From assembly GCA_041905795.1 (NCBI GenBank), contig JAYRKL010000015.1, positions 37,066-101,065 of the forward strand: a DNA stretch of 64,000 bases. The letters are read 5' to 3'. Position 1 is the stretch's first letter, and every line of letters starts with the position of its first letter. The position numbers were made by a program, and so were the translations under genes. Shown here in pieces: positions 8,039 through 16,430 of the stretch. Origin of the DNA: SHVO01 sp041905795. Its GTDB lineage: Bacteria > Pseudomonadota > Alphaproteobacteria > Rhodospirillales > Rhodospirillaceae. The notes below the pieces were generated by a model. It ran no database searches, was not told where the DNA came from, and worked only from the letters and a program-made list of their open reading frames with translations.

Positions 8039-9751
8039 GTGCGTTTCCTTGGTAGCGTTGCCCAACGTTGGTCGGTCTTGGCTGGGGTGCTCGCCCTGGC
8101 CGCCTGCTCCCAGTCCGGCGGCGATCATGCCGCGGTCAAGGCCCCGGCCGCCGTGGCGCTGCCCGCCGAGGCTTCGGCGGCGCGCGTGCGTGTGATCACC
8201 GGCACGCAATACGCCAATATGATCGCCGACGTGTTCGGCGCCGACATCAAGCCGGGCCAGCCGTTCCCGCCGCTGCGCCGCACCGACGGCCTCCTGGCCT
8301 CGGGCGCCGCCAGCGCCGGGGTCACCGCCGGCGACATCATGAAGCTGCAGCGCTCGGCCGCTGCGGTCGCCACCCAGGTGGTCGACAACGGCAACCTCGA
8401 GCGCGAGATCCCCTCGCACCGCGATTCACTGGTGCCCTGCAAGCCGGCCAACCTCGAAGGTCCCGACGACGCCTGCGCGCGCCTGTTCATCAAGCAGACC
8501 GGCCGTCTGTTGTTCCGCCGGCCGCTCACCGACGCCAAGGTCGCCGAATACGTGGGCAAGGCCCATTCCGCCGCCGAGAAGAACAAGGACTTCTACGTCG
8601 GCCTTTCCGGGGTGCTGGAAGGCTGGCTGGTGGACCCGATGGTGCTGATGATCGCCGACACCACCGAGAACGACCCCAAGCATCCCGGCCATCAGCGCCT
8701 GGACGCCTATTCGCTGGCCTCGCGCCTGAGCTTCTTCCTGTGGAACACCGTTCCCGACGACGCCATGCTCAAGGCCGCCGACAGCGGCGAGATCCTGACG
8801 CCCAAGGGCCGCGCCAAGATCGTGGACATGATGCTGTCGAGCCCCAAGCTCGAGAACGGCGTGCGCGCCTTCTTCGACGACATGTTCGCCTTTGACGACT
8901 TCGACAACCTGTCGAAGGATTCCACGGTGTACCCGGTGGTCACCGGCACCGCGCTGAAGGAAGCGCGCGAACAGACCCTGCGCACCATCGCCGACCACCT
9001 GATCACCCGCCGCGGCGACTATCGCGACCTGTTCACCACCCGCCACACCTTCATGTCTCCGGCCCTGGCGGCGGTGTACCAGGTGGCGACCAGGCCGGGC
9101 TGGACGCCCTACGACTTCCCGGCCACCAGCCCGCGCGCCGGCATCCTCACCCACGTCAGCTTCCTCGCGGTGCATTCGCACCCGGCCCGCAGCTCGGTGA
9201 CCTTGCGCGGCAAGGCGCTGCGCGAACTGTTCCTGTGCCAGAAGGTGCCGGCGCCGCCGCCGAACGTCGACTTCTCGGCCCTGGAAGACCCGAAATCGCC
9301 GTTCAAGACCGCGCGCGAGCGCGTCGCCTTCCATCTCAAGAACCCGGTCTGCGCCGGCTGCCACAAGATCATGGACCCGATGGGTCTCGCGCTGGAGAAC
9401 TTCGACGGCGGCGGCCAGTTCCGCGCCGAGGAAAAGGGCGCGCCGATCGACAGCTCGGGCGTGCTCGACGGCAAGGAGTTCAAGGACCTCGCCGGCCTGG
9501 GCGTGGTGCTGCACGACCATCCGTCGCTGCCGCAGTGCCTGGTGAAGCGCGTCTACGCCTACGGCTCGGGCGGCCCGCTCACCAACGCCGACGACGCCCA
9601 GATCGCGGCGCTGCAGAAGGTGTTCGCCGACGGCGGCTACCGCGTTCCCGAACTGATGCGCGCCATTGCCGTGAGCGATGCCTTCGCCCGCGTCATTGTC
9701 ACGCCTGCCGCTGAACCCGCCAAGCCGGCCGCGACGCCGGCCGCCCACTAA
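8039..9751 (+). CDS. DUF1592/DUF1588/DUF1585 lipoprotein with one haem-binding CxxCH
   Basis: 570 aa from a GTG at 8039 with GGGAGG 8 bp upstream. The N terminus has a lipobox (LAAC at about 20-23), so it is probably a lipoprotein. The order matches the planctomycete-cytochrome-type DUF family set: DUF1595-like (about 130-205), DUF1592 (about 215-340), DUF1588 (about 355-455) and DUF1585 (about 465-545). CAGCH at 438-442 within NPVCAGCHKIMDPMGLALENFD is the DUF1588 haem motif. The biochemical role of these proteins is not established; redox work on a periplasmic substrate is an inference. Followed after 17 bp by the DUF1552 gene, its usual partner. Confidence 0.87.
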   Translation: MRFLGSVAQRWSVLAGVLALAACSQSGGDHAAVKAPAAVALPAEASAARVRVITGTQYANMIADVFGADIKPGQPFPPLRRTDGLLASGAASAGVTAGDIMKLQRSAAAVATQVVDNGNLEREIPSHRDSLVPCKPANLEGPDDACARLFIKQTGRLLFRRPLTDAKVAEYVGKAHSAAEKNKDFYVGLSGVLEGWLVDPMVLMIADTTENDPKHPGHQRLDAYSLASRLSFFLWNTVPDDAMLKAADSGEILTPKGRAKIVDMMLSSPKLENGVRAFFDDMFAFDDFDNLSKDSTVYPVVTGTALKEAREQTLRTIADHLITRRGDYRDLFTTRHTFMSPALAAVYQVATRPGWTPYDFPATSPRAGILTHVSFLAVHSHPARSSVTLRGKALRELFLCQKVPAPPPNVDFSALEDPKSPFKTARERVAFHLKNPVCAGCHKIMDPMGLALENFDGGGQFRAEEKGAPIDSSGVLDGKEFKDLAGLGVVLHDHPSLPQCLVKRVYAYGSGGPLTNADDAQIAALQKVFADGGYRVPELMRAIAVSDAFARVIVTPAAEPAKPAATPAAH

Positions 9752-9768
9752 TTCCACAGGAGGACCAC

Positions 9769-11118
9769 ATGAACGATTTCCTGACTGCTCTCAGCCGCCG
9801 CCGCGCGCTCAAGGGCGTGTTGAACGGCGCCGCCGTGACGCTCGGCCTGCCGCTCCTGAACGTGTTCCTCAACGGCAACGGCAACGCGCTGGCCGACGGC
9901 AAGCCGCTGCCGGTGCGCTTCGGCACCTGGGCCTGGGGCCTGGGCATGAGCAAGTCGATCTTCGTGCCCAAAGCCTACGGCGCCAACTGGGAACTGCCGG
10001 AGGAAATCGAGTCGCTGAAGGGCGTGCAGAAGCACATCAACCTCTACACCAACTTCAACGGCTTCCGCGACGCGGCCCCGAACCTCTGCCACACCACCGG
10101 CTGGATGATCCTGCGCACCGGCGCGGCGCCGCTCAACGGCAACGACCGCCCGGGCGAAACCATCGACGTGACGGTGGCCAAGAAGCTGGGCACCGCCACC
10201 CGCTTCTCGAACCTGACCATGTCGGCCACCGGCGACCCGCGCGACACCCAGTCGTACGAAAGCGCCAACTCCATCAACAACGCCGAAGGCTCGGCGCTTG
10301 GCCTCTACACCACCCTGTTCGGACCGGACTTCCAGGACCCGAACGCGAAGGAGTTCAAGCCGAACCCCAAGATCATGGTCCGCCAGAGCGTGATCTCGTC
10401 GGTGCTCGACGACACCAAGACCCTGGCCGCCAAGGTCGGCGCCGAGGACAAGCAGCGCCTCGACCAGTACTTCACCGGCCTGCGCGAGCTGGAGCGCCAG
10501 TTCGACATGCAGCTGACCAAGCCCGAACCGCGCGCCGCCTGCGTGGCGCCCAAGGCCCTGCGCGACGACGTCAAGACCGGCGTCGACGTGGAAGTGGTGA
10601 AACAGCGCCACGAGATCATGACCAACCTCCTGGTCATGGCGCTGGCCTGCGACCAGACCCGCGTGTTCAACATGCTGTACTCGAAGTCGTTCGCCTCCAC
10701 CACCAAGGTCGGCTACGAGAAGCCGCACCACACCGCCAGCCACGAGGAGCCGATCGACGAGAAGCTCGGCTACCAGCCGATGGTGTCGTGGTTCCTGCGC
10801 CGCGCGTTCGAGAACTGGGCGTACTTCGTCGACGCTTTCGCCAAGGTCAAGGAAGGCGACGGCACCCTGCTCGACAACGTCATCATCTACGCCTCGACCG
10901 ACCAGTCGTTCGCCAAGATCCACTCCATCGACGGCCTGCCGATGTTCTCGGCCGGCCGCGCCGGCGGCAAGATGAAGACCGGCCTGCACATCGACGGCAA
11001 AGGCACCACCGGCTGCCGCCTGGGCTACACCATGATGAAGTCGCTGGGCCTGGAGATTCCGCACTGGGGCAACCAGAGCAACCAGACCAACAAGGACATC
11101 GGCGAGATCCTGGTCTGA
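9769..11118 (+). CDS. DUF1552 family protein, Tat-exported
   Basis: 449 aa. An N-terminal twin-arginine-like signal (SRRRALKG at about 9-16, then a hydrophobic stretch) points to export in a folded state. The rest matches the DUF1552 pattern (FGTWAWGLGM near residue 48, later GTLLDNVIIYASTD and a sulfatase-like fold ending). DUF1552 and DUF1592/1588 genes are regularly paired in Proteobacteria, Planctomycetes and Acidobacteria, but no enzymatic activity has been assigned to my knowledge. A good ribosome site (CAGGAGG) precedes the ATG. Two hairpins separate it from the next gene. Confidence 0.87.
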   Translation: MNDFLTALSRRRALKGVLNGAAVTLGLPLLNVFLNGNGNALADGKPLPVRFGTWAWGLGMSKSIFVPKAYGANWELPEEIESLKGVQKHINLYTNFNGFRDAAPNLCHTTGWMILRTGAAPLNGNDRPGETIDVTVAKKLGTATRFSNLTMSATGDPRDTQSYESANSINNAEGSALGLYTTLFGPDFQDPNAKEFKPNPKIMVRQSVISSVLDDTKTLAAKVGAEDKQRLDQYFTGLRELERQFDMQLTKPEPRAACVAPKALRDDVKTGVDVEVVKQRHEIMTNLLVMALACDQTRVFNMLYSKSFASTTKVGYEKPHHTASHEEPIDEKLGYQPMVSWFLRRAFENWAYFVDAFAKVKEGDGTLLDNVIIYASTDQSFAKIHSIDGLPMFSAGRAGGKMKTGLHIDGKGTTGCRLGYTMMKSLGLEIPHWGNQSNQTNKDIGEILV

Positions 11119-11121
11119 CCT

Positions 11122-11160
11122 AGCTTTCGTTAGCGAGCATCTCGCGAGTTTACGAAAGCT
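11122..11160 (+). other. Intergenic hairpin 1 of the DUF1592-DUF1552 operon
   Basis: Perfect 9-bp stem AGCTTTCGT / ACGAAAGCT (11122-11130 and 11152-11160), starting 3 bp after the DUF1552 stop. The loop holds a smaller GCGAG/CTCGC stem. There is no T-run, so it is more likely an mRNA stabiliser or attenuator than a full terminator. Confidence 0.6.
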
Positions 11161-11165
11161 GGTCC

Positions 11166-11191
11166 CCCGCCGGAGCGGTAGCGCCGGCGGG
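11166..11191 (+). other. Intergenic hairpin 2 of the DUF1592-DUF1552 operon
   Basis: Perfect 8-bp GC stem CCCGCCGG / CCGGCGGG (11166-11173 and 11184-11191), directly after hairpin 1. No U-tract follows. The tandem pair may set a different expression level for the downstream secreted proteins. Confidence 0.6.
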
Positions 11192-11231
11192 CCAGGCAGA
11201 AGACAAGAACGTGAGAGTCGAAGGAACCGCG

Positions 11232-12590
11232 ATGAGAATGTCTTTCAAGGTCGCTCTGGCGGCGAGCGTCACCCTTGCTTGTACTGTACAAGTGGGTGCG
11301 GCTTATGCCGCCGAGCAGAAGTTTGTCGAGGACTACGCCAAGGTGCCGATGCCGCCGGGCGTCCAGGTGGTGGTCACCGAGCATGAGGGCCCGGTGTTCG
11401 CCGACGCCCGCGGCCTGACCCTCTACACCTGGCCGCAGCAGGCCATGCGGTCCGGCTTTTCGGGCGATCCCAAGGACAAGTCCGCCTGCGAAGACAAACC
11501 GACCCTGAAGACCGCCGGCATGATGAGCCCCTATCCGCCGGGGCTCGACCTGCCGGAACTCGACAAGCGCCTGTCCTGCGCCGCCACTTGGCCGCCGCTG
11601 TTCGCGCCCGAGGATGCCAAGCCGGTGGGCAACTGGACGGTCGTCACGCGCTCCGACGGCAAGAAGCAGTGGGCCTACGACCATCACGCCGTCTACACCT
11701 CGATCCTCGACAAGACCCCGGGCGAAGCGAATGCCGGCACCAGCGGCCGGCGCGGCGGCGGCGACACCCCGGCGGAGCGCGAGCCCGTGGGCCCGCCCCC
11801 CAACGTGCCGCCCGGCTTCCAGGTGGTCACCACCGTGCGCGGCCGCATGGTGCTGAACGACAAACGCTACTCGGTCTACACCTACGACAAGGATCAGCCC
11901 AACAAGTCCAACTGCACGGGCGCCTGCGCCAACACCTGGATTCCGGCGGTCGCCCCGGCCTCGGCGCAGTCCCAGGGCGAATGGGCGGTGATCGAACGTT
12001 CCCCCGGCGTGCGCCAGTGGACCTTCCGCAAGAAGCCGATCTACACCTTCGCCGAAGACCAGTCGCCGGCGAGCCAGGGCGGCAGCGACATGCCCGGCTG
12101 GCATAACGTCTACACCCAGTTCGCGCCCAAACCGCCGGCGGAATTCACCGTGCAGCTCACCTATGCCGGCGACGTGCTGGCCGACGCCAAGGGCAAGACC
12201 ATCTACTTCTACACCTGCGGCGACGACTCTCAGGACCAGATGTCCTGCGACACGCCCGAGAGCCCCCAGATCTACCGCATCGCCATCGCCGGCGGCGGCA
12301 ACTGGGACCGGGCCTTGAAGACGTGGCCCTACGTCCTCGCGCCCGCCAACGCCAGGAGCACCAACAAGGTGTGGTCGGTGATGGACATCGACCCCAAGAC
12401 CGGCCGCCGCGCCGCGCCGGGTCAGGCGGGGGCGGTGCATGTGTGGGCGTACCGCGACCGTCCGCTCTACACCTACGCCGGCGACAAGGCGCCCGGCGAC
12501 ATGGAAGGCAACGCCACCGGCGAGTGGCAGGGCCGGCGCAACGGCTTCCGCGCCTTCTACATCCGCGACGAATTCGGCCGCGGCGGCTGA
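11232..12590 (+). CDS. Secreted protein with three COG4315/Lipoprotein_15-type repeats
   Basis: 452 aa. I chose the ATG at 11232 because GAAGGA lies 7 bp upstream and the N terminus is then a clean signal peptide ending VGAAYAAE. The mature protein holds three divergent copies, about 30-170, 195-300 and 305-450. Each follows the same plan: a G..LYT(Y/W) strand, a C...C pair with a W-P core, a G-W-x-V/A block, then QWAY/HVWAY and P-L/I-YTY..D..PG. Single copies of this repeat occur in small secreted proteins of unknown function. Three in one chain is unusual. It lies between DUF1552 and an unrecognised periplasmic protein, 20 bp from the latter. Confidence 0.8.
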   Translation: MRMSFKVALAASVTLACTVQVGAAYAAEQKFVEDYAKVPMPPGVQVVVTEHEGPVFADARGLTLYTWPQQAMRSGFSGDPKDKSACEDKPTLKTAGMMSPYPPGLDLPELDKRLSCAATWPPLFAPEDAKPVGNWTVVTRSDGKKQWAYDHHAVYTSILDKTPGEANAGTSGRRGGGDTPAEREPVGPPPNVPPGFQVVTTVRGRMVLNDKRYSVYTYDKDQPNKSNCTGACANTWIPAVAPASAQSQGEWAVIERSPGVRQWTFRKKPIYTFAEDQSPASQGGSDMPGWHNVYTQFAPKPPAEFTVQLTYAGDVLADAKGKTIYFYTCGDDSQDQMSCDTPESPQIYRIAIAGGGNWDRALKTWPYVLAPANARSTNKVWSVMDIDPKTGRRAAPGQAGAVHVWAYRDRPLYTYAGDKAPGDMEGNATGEWQGRRNGFRAFYIRDEFGRGG

Positions 12591-12610
12591 TTGGGATTAG
12601 GGAGAGAGAA

Positions 12611-13723
12611 ATGAAAAACAAAATTGCACTGAGCGCCCTCTGTGCCCTGGCGATGAGCTTCGGCGCCGCCGCTGTTTCTTCAGCTTGGGCCATCGAAGGC
12701 GAATCCCCGATCAAGGACCGCCGCATCGGCTATGTCACCACCCAGCTGCACTGGACGGTCTACCAGACCGCCGACGGCAAGGCGGAATGCCCGCGCGGCA
12801 CGTCTCCGAATGGCCCGCGCGAGATCTTCAAGGCGCTGTATCCGAACCTGGGTCCGGTCGAGAAGACCCAGCTCGCCCGCGAAGCCCTGAAGATGTATCC
12901 GCAGGACGCCCCGCCGGCGTTCGAATACTACGAGCCCCAGGGCACCACCTCGCTCGGCCTCAACCTCGACGGCAAAGTGGGTCCCAAGGACTTCACCAGC
13001 CCCATGGGCGAGAAGGGCATCGATAACGCCTTCTACCGCGTGATTGGCTGCAATTCGCAGTTTCGCGGCCCCGAAGGCCAGTTGCAGCTGTTCGGCAACA
13101 AGCAGATTCCGGGCTTCGGCTTCGTCCGCACGCTGCTCGAGATCACCGATGTCGACTCCTTGCAGAACGACCCGGACGTCAACGTCACCATCTATCGCGG
13201 CCGCGATCCCATGCTGCTGGACGCCACCGGTGAGAAGGTTGCCCCCGGCGGCACCCAGCGCATCGACATGAAGTACGGCCAGAAGATCATCCAGCACTAC
13301 AAGGGCAAGATCGTCGACGGCGTGCTGATCACCGAAGCCAAAGACGGCGTGTGGCCGTGGCAGATTTTCCCGACCGTGCCGATGCTGCTCAAGTTCCACG
13401 ACATGCGCTTCTCCATGAAACTGACGCCGCAGTCGGCCGACGGCCTGATCGCCGGCTACGCCGACAACGAACAGCTCTACAAGTGGCTGATCAGCTGGTC
13501 GACCCACCACCTGTCCTACGGCCAGCTGGAAGCGCCCGAGTTCTACTGGCAGATCCGCAAGCAGGCCGACGCCTATCCCGACAAGAACGGCGTCATGACC
13601 GCGATCTCCTCGGCCATCACCCTCAACATGGCCCAGGTGTTCATCGAACACCCGGCCCCGGGCGTGGCCTCGCTGACGCCGGTGGAGCCCGCCAAGAGCC
13701 GCACCGCCGAAGCCCAGCGCTGA
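12611..13723 (+). CDS. Unrecognised exported protein, last gene of the DUF1592 operon
   Basis: 370 aa starting at ATG 12611 with GGGAGAGAG just upstream. Signal peptide MKNKIALSALCALAMSFGAA, cleavage probably after AWA near residue 27. I do not recognise the fold. Visible features are KDRRIGYVTTQLHWTVYQT near the mature N terminus, two or three isolated Cys (for example ECPRGT and RVIGCNS), a central strand-rich part, and a helical tail. No haem motif and no membrane helix after the signal. The 20-bp gap from the repeat protein and the terminator 22 bp downstream place it firmly in this operon. Confidence 0.82.
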   Translation: MKNKIALSALCALAMSFGAAAVSSAWAIEGESPIKDRRIGYVTTQLHWTVYQTADGKAECPRGTSPNGPREIFKALYPNLGPVEKTQLAREALKMYPQDAPPAFEYYEPQGTTSLGLNLDGKVGPKDFTSPMGEKGIDNAFYRVIGCNSQFRGPEGQLQLFGNKQIPGFGFVRTLLEITDVDSLQNDPDVNVTIYRGRDPMLLDATGEKVAPGGTQRIDMKYGQKIIQHYKGKIVDGVLITEAKDGVWPWQIFPTVPMLLKFHDMRFSMKLTPQSADGLIAGYADNEQLYKWLISWSTHHLSYGQLEAPEFYWQIRKQADAYPDKNGVMTAISSAITLNMAQVFIEHPAPGVASLTPVEPAKSRTAEAQR

Positions 13724-13744
13724 CCAGCGTCGCGCTCAAAAGAC

Positions 13745-13773
13745 AAAGCCCCGGGCAACCCCCGGGGCTTTTT
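13745..13773 (+). terminator. Rho-independent terminator of the DUF1592 operon
   Basis: Perfect 11-bp stem AAAGCCCCGGG / CCCGGGGCTTT with a 5-nt loop and a T-run (TTTTT), 21 bp after the last stop codon. Confidence 0.95.
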
Positions 13774-13801
13774 GTTTGCGGCGACCGCGATCAGGCGCCC
13801 G

Positions 13802-14305
13802 CTAAGAAGCCAGAGTCTTGCTCAGAATAACGCTGCGGTAGGTCTTGCCCGTCCACTGGGCGTGCTCGACGAACCGATACCCCAAGCGGCTATACCAATC
13901 GATCAGGTGAGTCGCGCCTTCGGAGGTATCGAGCGCGATCTCCGCCGCCCCGGTTGCAACGGCACGGCCCTCGACCAGCGTCATCAACTTCCGGCCGACG
14001 CCGCTTCTCTGAAATGCAGGATGCACGCCGAACTGCCCCACCGTCGCGACTTGCGGCAGGCTGTACCACGGGCAATGCCCTTTGGAGTTCCGGTAGAACA
14101 TGATCGTTCCCACCAGACGGTCGCCTTCGCAGGCCACATAGCATTCGCCGCCCGTGATGCGACTGCGGGTGACGTCTTCGGTCTGATCGACGGCGGTGTA
14201 GTTGAAACCGAGCTGCCCCAACTGCGCATAGGCAGCGTGTAGCAGCTCGGTGAGATCGGCCAGCGAGTCCGCATCGGCCAAAGGCCGGATAACGAGGCCC
14301 GTCAT
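13802..14305 (-). CDS. GNAT-family N-acetyltransferase
   Basis: 167 aa, a complete GNAT fold. The acetyl-CoA pyrophosphate loop appears as HPAFQRSGVGRKLM (about 96-109, motif A Q/RxxGxG/A), preceded by strand VATVGQFGV. The C-terminal YSRLGYRFVEH is the typical beta6-alpha4 element. Substrate cannot be predicted. It lies 16 bp downstream of the DUF4399-like gene on the same strand, and its 3' end faces the terminator of the DUF1592 operon. Confidence 0.88.
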   Translation of the reverse strand: MTGLVIRPLADADSLADLTELLHAAYAQLGQLGFNYTAVDQTEDVTRSRITGGECYVACEGDRLVGTIMFYRNSKGHCPWYSLPQVATVGQFGVHPAFQRSGVGRKLMTLVEGRAVATGAAEIALDTSEGATHLIDWYSRLGYRFVEHAQWTGKTYRSVILSKTLAS

Positions 14306-14321
14306 GGCGTGCCGGAATCCG

Positions 14322-14747
14322 CTACTTCACGGTAATGGTGATCTTCTCGGACACCACCGCCGGCGCGTGGGGCTTGTGGTCCTTGTCGGCGAACACGAGT
14401 TGCAAGGTGTGGGGGCCGGGCGGGAGCGTCAGTTCGGTCTCGGTCTGGCCCTTGCCGAAATGCAGCACCTGGGGGTCGCCCACCGGCAGGTAATCGTTGA
14501 GCGGCGGGGTCGCCTTGTCGACGATCAGGTGGTGGTGGCCGGTGCCTTCCATCTCTACGCCCGCCGGCGCGATGCCCATGCCCTTGAGGCCGAACTGCAC
14601 CAGCACCTTGCCCGTGACGGTGGCGCCGTTCTTGGGCGCGATGATGTAGACCGAGGCCCCCTTCACCGACGGCGTCGACGGCGCATCGGCGGCCAGGGCG
14701 GCGGTTGAAACAAGGCACAGGCCAACGAGTGCGGCGCGGACGAACAT
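14322..14747 (-). CDS. DUF4399-like small secreted protein
   Basis: 141 aa from ATG 14747, with AAGGGG upstream. Signal peptide MFVRAALVGLCLVSTAALAA. The mature part has a core typical of DUF4399: IIAPKNGATVTGKVLVQFGL, then GMGIAPAGV, a GHHHLIVD metal-like His triplet, and a PPGPHTLQLVFADKDH strand pair. The His cluster is conserved in this family; function unknown. It precedes the GNAT gene in a two-gene unit. Confidence 0.85.
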   Translation of the reverse strand: MFVRAALVGLCLVSTAALAADAPSTPSVKGASVYIIAPKNGATVTGKVLVQFGLKGMGIAPAGVEMEGTGHHHLIVDKATPPLNDYLPVGDPQVLHFGKGQTETELTLPPGPHTLQLVFADKDHKPHAPAVVSEKITITVK

Positions 14748-14874
14748 GGAAACCCCTTTCGGTTCGAATGAAGCCCCGAGCCTAAAAGGCTGGCTGCGGT
14801 CCCGCAAGCCGCCCGCGCGCCTGCAATCGCGGATGTGATGACTTGGCCGACGAATCTGGGCGGCCGGCGGGGAG

Positions 14875-16134
14875 TCAGCGGGCGCCGGCGGCGCCTCGGT
14901 CCTCGTCGTGGTCATGCGCATCGGACCATATGGTGTGGGAATCGATCAGCAGCTTTACCACCGCACGCAGCGCATCGGCGCGGGCCGATGTTTCGGCGCG
15001 GCGCGCATCGCTGGCCTGGCGGCGTGCATAAAGCGTGTCGGCAAGATCGATGGCGCCCATGTCGTGGCCGCGGGCGGTGCGCGCGGCGGCGGCGTCGGTG
15101 CTGAGCGCCGATTGCTGCATGCTCGCCCAGGCAGCGAAGCGGGTCTGTACGTCGGCGAGGTCGGAATCGGCGATCGCCAGGATCTCGCGCCGCACGGTGG
15201 CGGCGTCGAAAGACGCGGCGCTCGCTTCCGCCGAGGCCTTGCCGGCGGCGGCGCTGCGGTGAGACCAGCCCAGGGGAATGGAGACCGAAAGCCCCACGCC
15301 CTTCTCCAACCCGCCGCGTTCGTTGAACACCCGCAGGCCCAGGGTGGGATCGGGCACACGGTCGGCGGCGGCGCGGCGCGCCACCACCGATAGGCGCTCG
15401 GCCTCGCCCTCGGCGGCGTGGATCTCGTGGCTGCGCTCGATCACCAGGTCGCGCAGCACATGAACGTCCGCGTCCGGCATGTGCGGGAGGGGGAGAGCCG
15501 GCGGCTCCGGCGTCAGTGTTAAATCGGGAAAAGTCGCGGCCAGGGTGGCGCGGGCCTTCTCCAGCTTGGCGCGGGAATCGGCGTGTTGGGCCTGGGCCAG
15601 CGCCAGCGCGGCCTGGGCCTGGTCGAGGTCGAGGTCGGCGGCGTCGCGTTCCTGCACCCGGCGTTGCATGGCCTTGAACGCCGTGTCCTGGGTGGCGGTC
15701 GCGGCGGCGTCGCCGCGCACCAGTTCGCCCGCCAGCAGCCAGTCGTACCACAGCTCCGACAACAGCAGGGCGGTGTGGTGATGCACGTCCTCGCCCTGGT
15801 TGCGCGCCACCTCCACGCCCAGGCGCCCGGCCTTGCGGTCGAGCGCGGCCTTATGCGGCAGCCGGATGGCGCGCGACAAGGTGACGTCGTGTTCCTGGAA
15901 ACGCCCTTCCCGCTCGACGTCGCGGCGCGCCAGGCTGCCGGAGAGCGTGAACTCGTGGGGTCCGGCGCGCAGCATGTCGGCGTTGGCCCGGGCGGCGTCG
16001 AGGCGCGCCGACGCCGCCGCCACCGCCGGATAAGCATCCAGCGCCTTCATAGCCTCGTCATCCGGCGGCAGGCCGAAATCCTGCGCGGCGGCAGGGGAAA
16101 CCGCGAGCACGGCGGCAAGGAGGAAACGCCTCAT
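14875..16134 (-). CDS. czcC: Outer-membrane channel subunit of heavy-metal efflux (TolC/CzcC family)
   Basis: 419 aa with a signal peptide (MRRFLLAAVLAVSPAAAQ). It has the two-fold repeated, helix-rich pattern of outer-membrane efflux proteins, with long Ala-rich heptads (about 30-230 and 235-400) and a His/Asp tail (DAHDHDED). In CzcCBA systems this trimeric tunnel completes the path across the outer membrane. The ATG at 16134 overlaps the stop of the DUF3240 gene (ATGA). It is the last gene of the operon czcB-czcA-DUF3240-czcC, an order that differs from classical czcCBA. Confidence 0.86.
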   Translation of the reverse strand: MRRFLLAAVLAVSPAAAQDFGLPPDDEAMKALDAYPAVAAASARLDAARANADMLRAGPHEFTLSGSLARRDVEREGRFQEHDVTLSRAIRLPHKAALDRKAGRLGVEVARNQGEDVHHHTALLLSELWYDWLLAGELVRGDAAATATQDTAFKAMQRRVQERDAADLDLDQAQAALALAQAQHADSRAKLEKARATLAATFPDLTLTPEPPALPLPHMPDADVHVLRDLVIERSHEIHAAEGEAERLSVVARRAAADRVPDPTLGLRVFNERGGLEKGVGLSVSIPLGWSHRSAAAGKASAEASAASFDAATVRREILAIADSDLADVQTRFAAWASMQQSALSTDAAAARTARGHDMGAIDLADTLYARRQASDARRAETSARADALRAVVKLLIDSHTIWSDAHDHDEDRGAAGAR

Positions 16135-16430
16135 GGCAGCCGTCCTTTGGCGAGCACCGGCGTCATGGCCCAGCGCACCGGTTGGCCGCGGCGCGCACGG
16201 CCGACGGCGAGCACCAGGGCCTCGGCCTGAGGACGCGGCACCACCACATCGAGGGCGACGCGATCCAGGGTGCCGGCCACCTGTTCGGAGATCTTGGCGT
16301 CGCCGAAATCGCGGCCGTGGACCGTCTCGGCGCGCCAGTGGATCGGCTGGTCCGAGACCGCGCGGATGGCGAACACCAGGGCGTCGGCGTCCGCGGGCCC
16401 GCAATAGAACGTCAGCCGCACGTCATCCAT
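16131..16430 (-). CDS. DUF3240 family protein (PII-like), in metal RND operon
   Basis: 99 aa from ATG 16430, overlapping the czcA stop by 8 bp; its own stop overlaps the czcC start (ATGA). The sequence MDDVRLTFYCGPADADALVFAIRA and the late VVVPRPQAEALVLAVG strand fit DUF3240, a ferredoxin-like/PII-like fold found beside CzcA/CusA pumps. It lacks a signal peptide, so it probably acts in the cytoplasm, perhaps as a metal- or nucleotide-sensing modulator of the pump. That role is inferred from context. Confidence 0.75.
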   Translation of the reverse strand: MDDVRLTFYCGPADADALVFAIRAVSDQPIHWRAETVHGRDFGDAKISEQVAGTLDRVALDVVVPRPQAEALVLAVGRARRGQPVRWAMTPVLAKGRLP

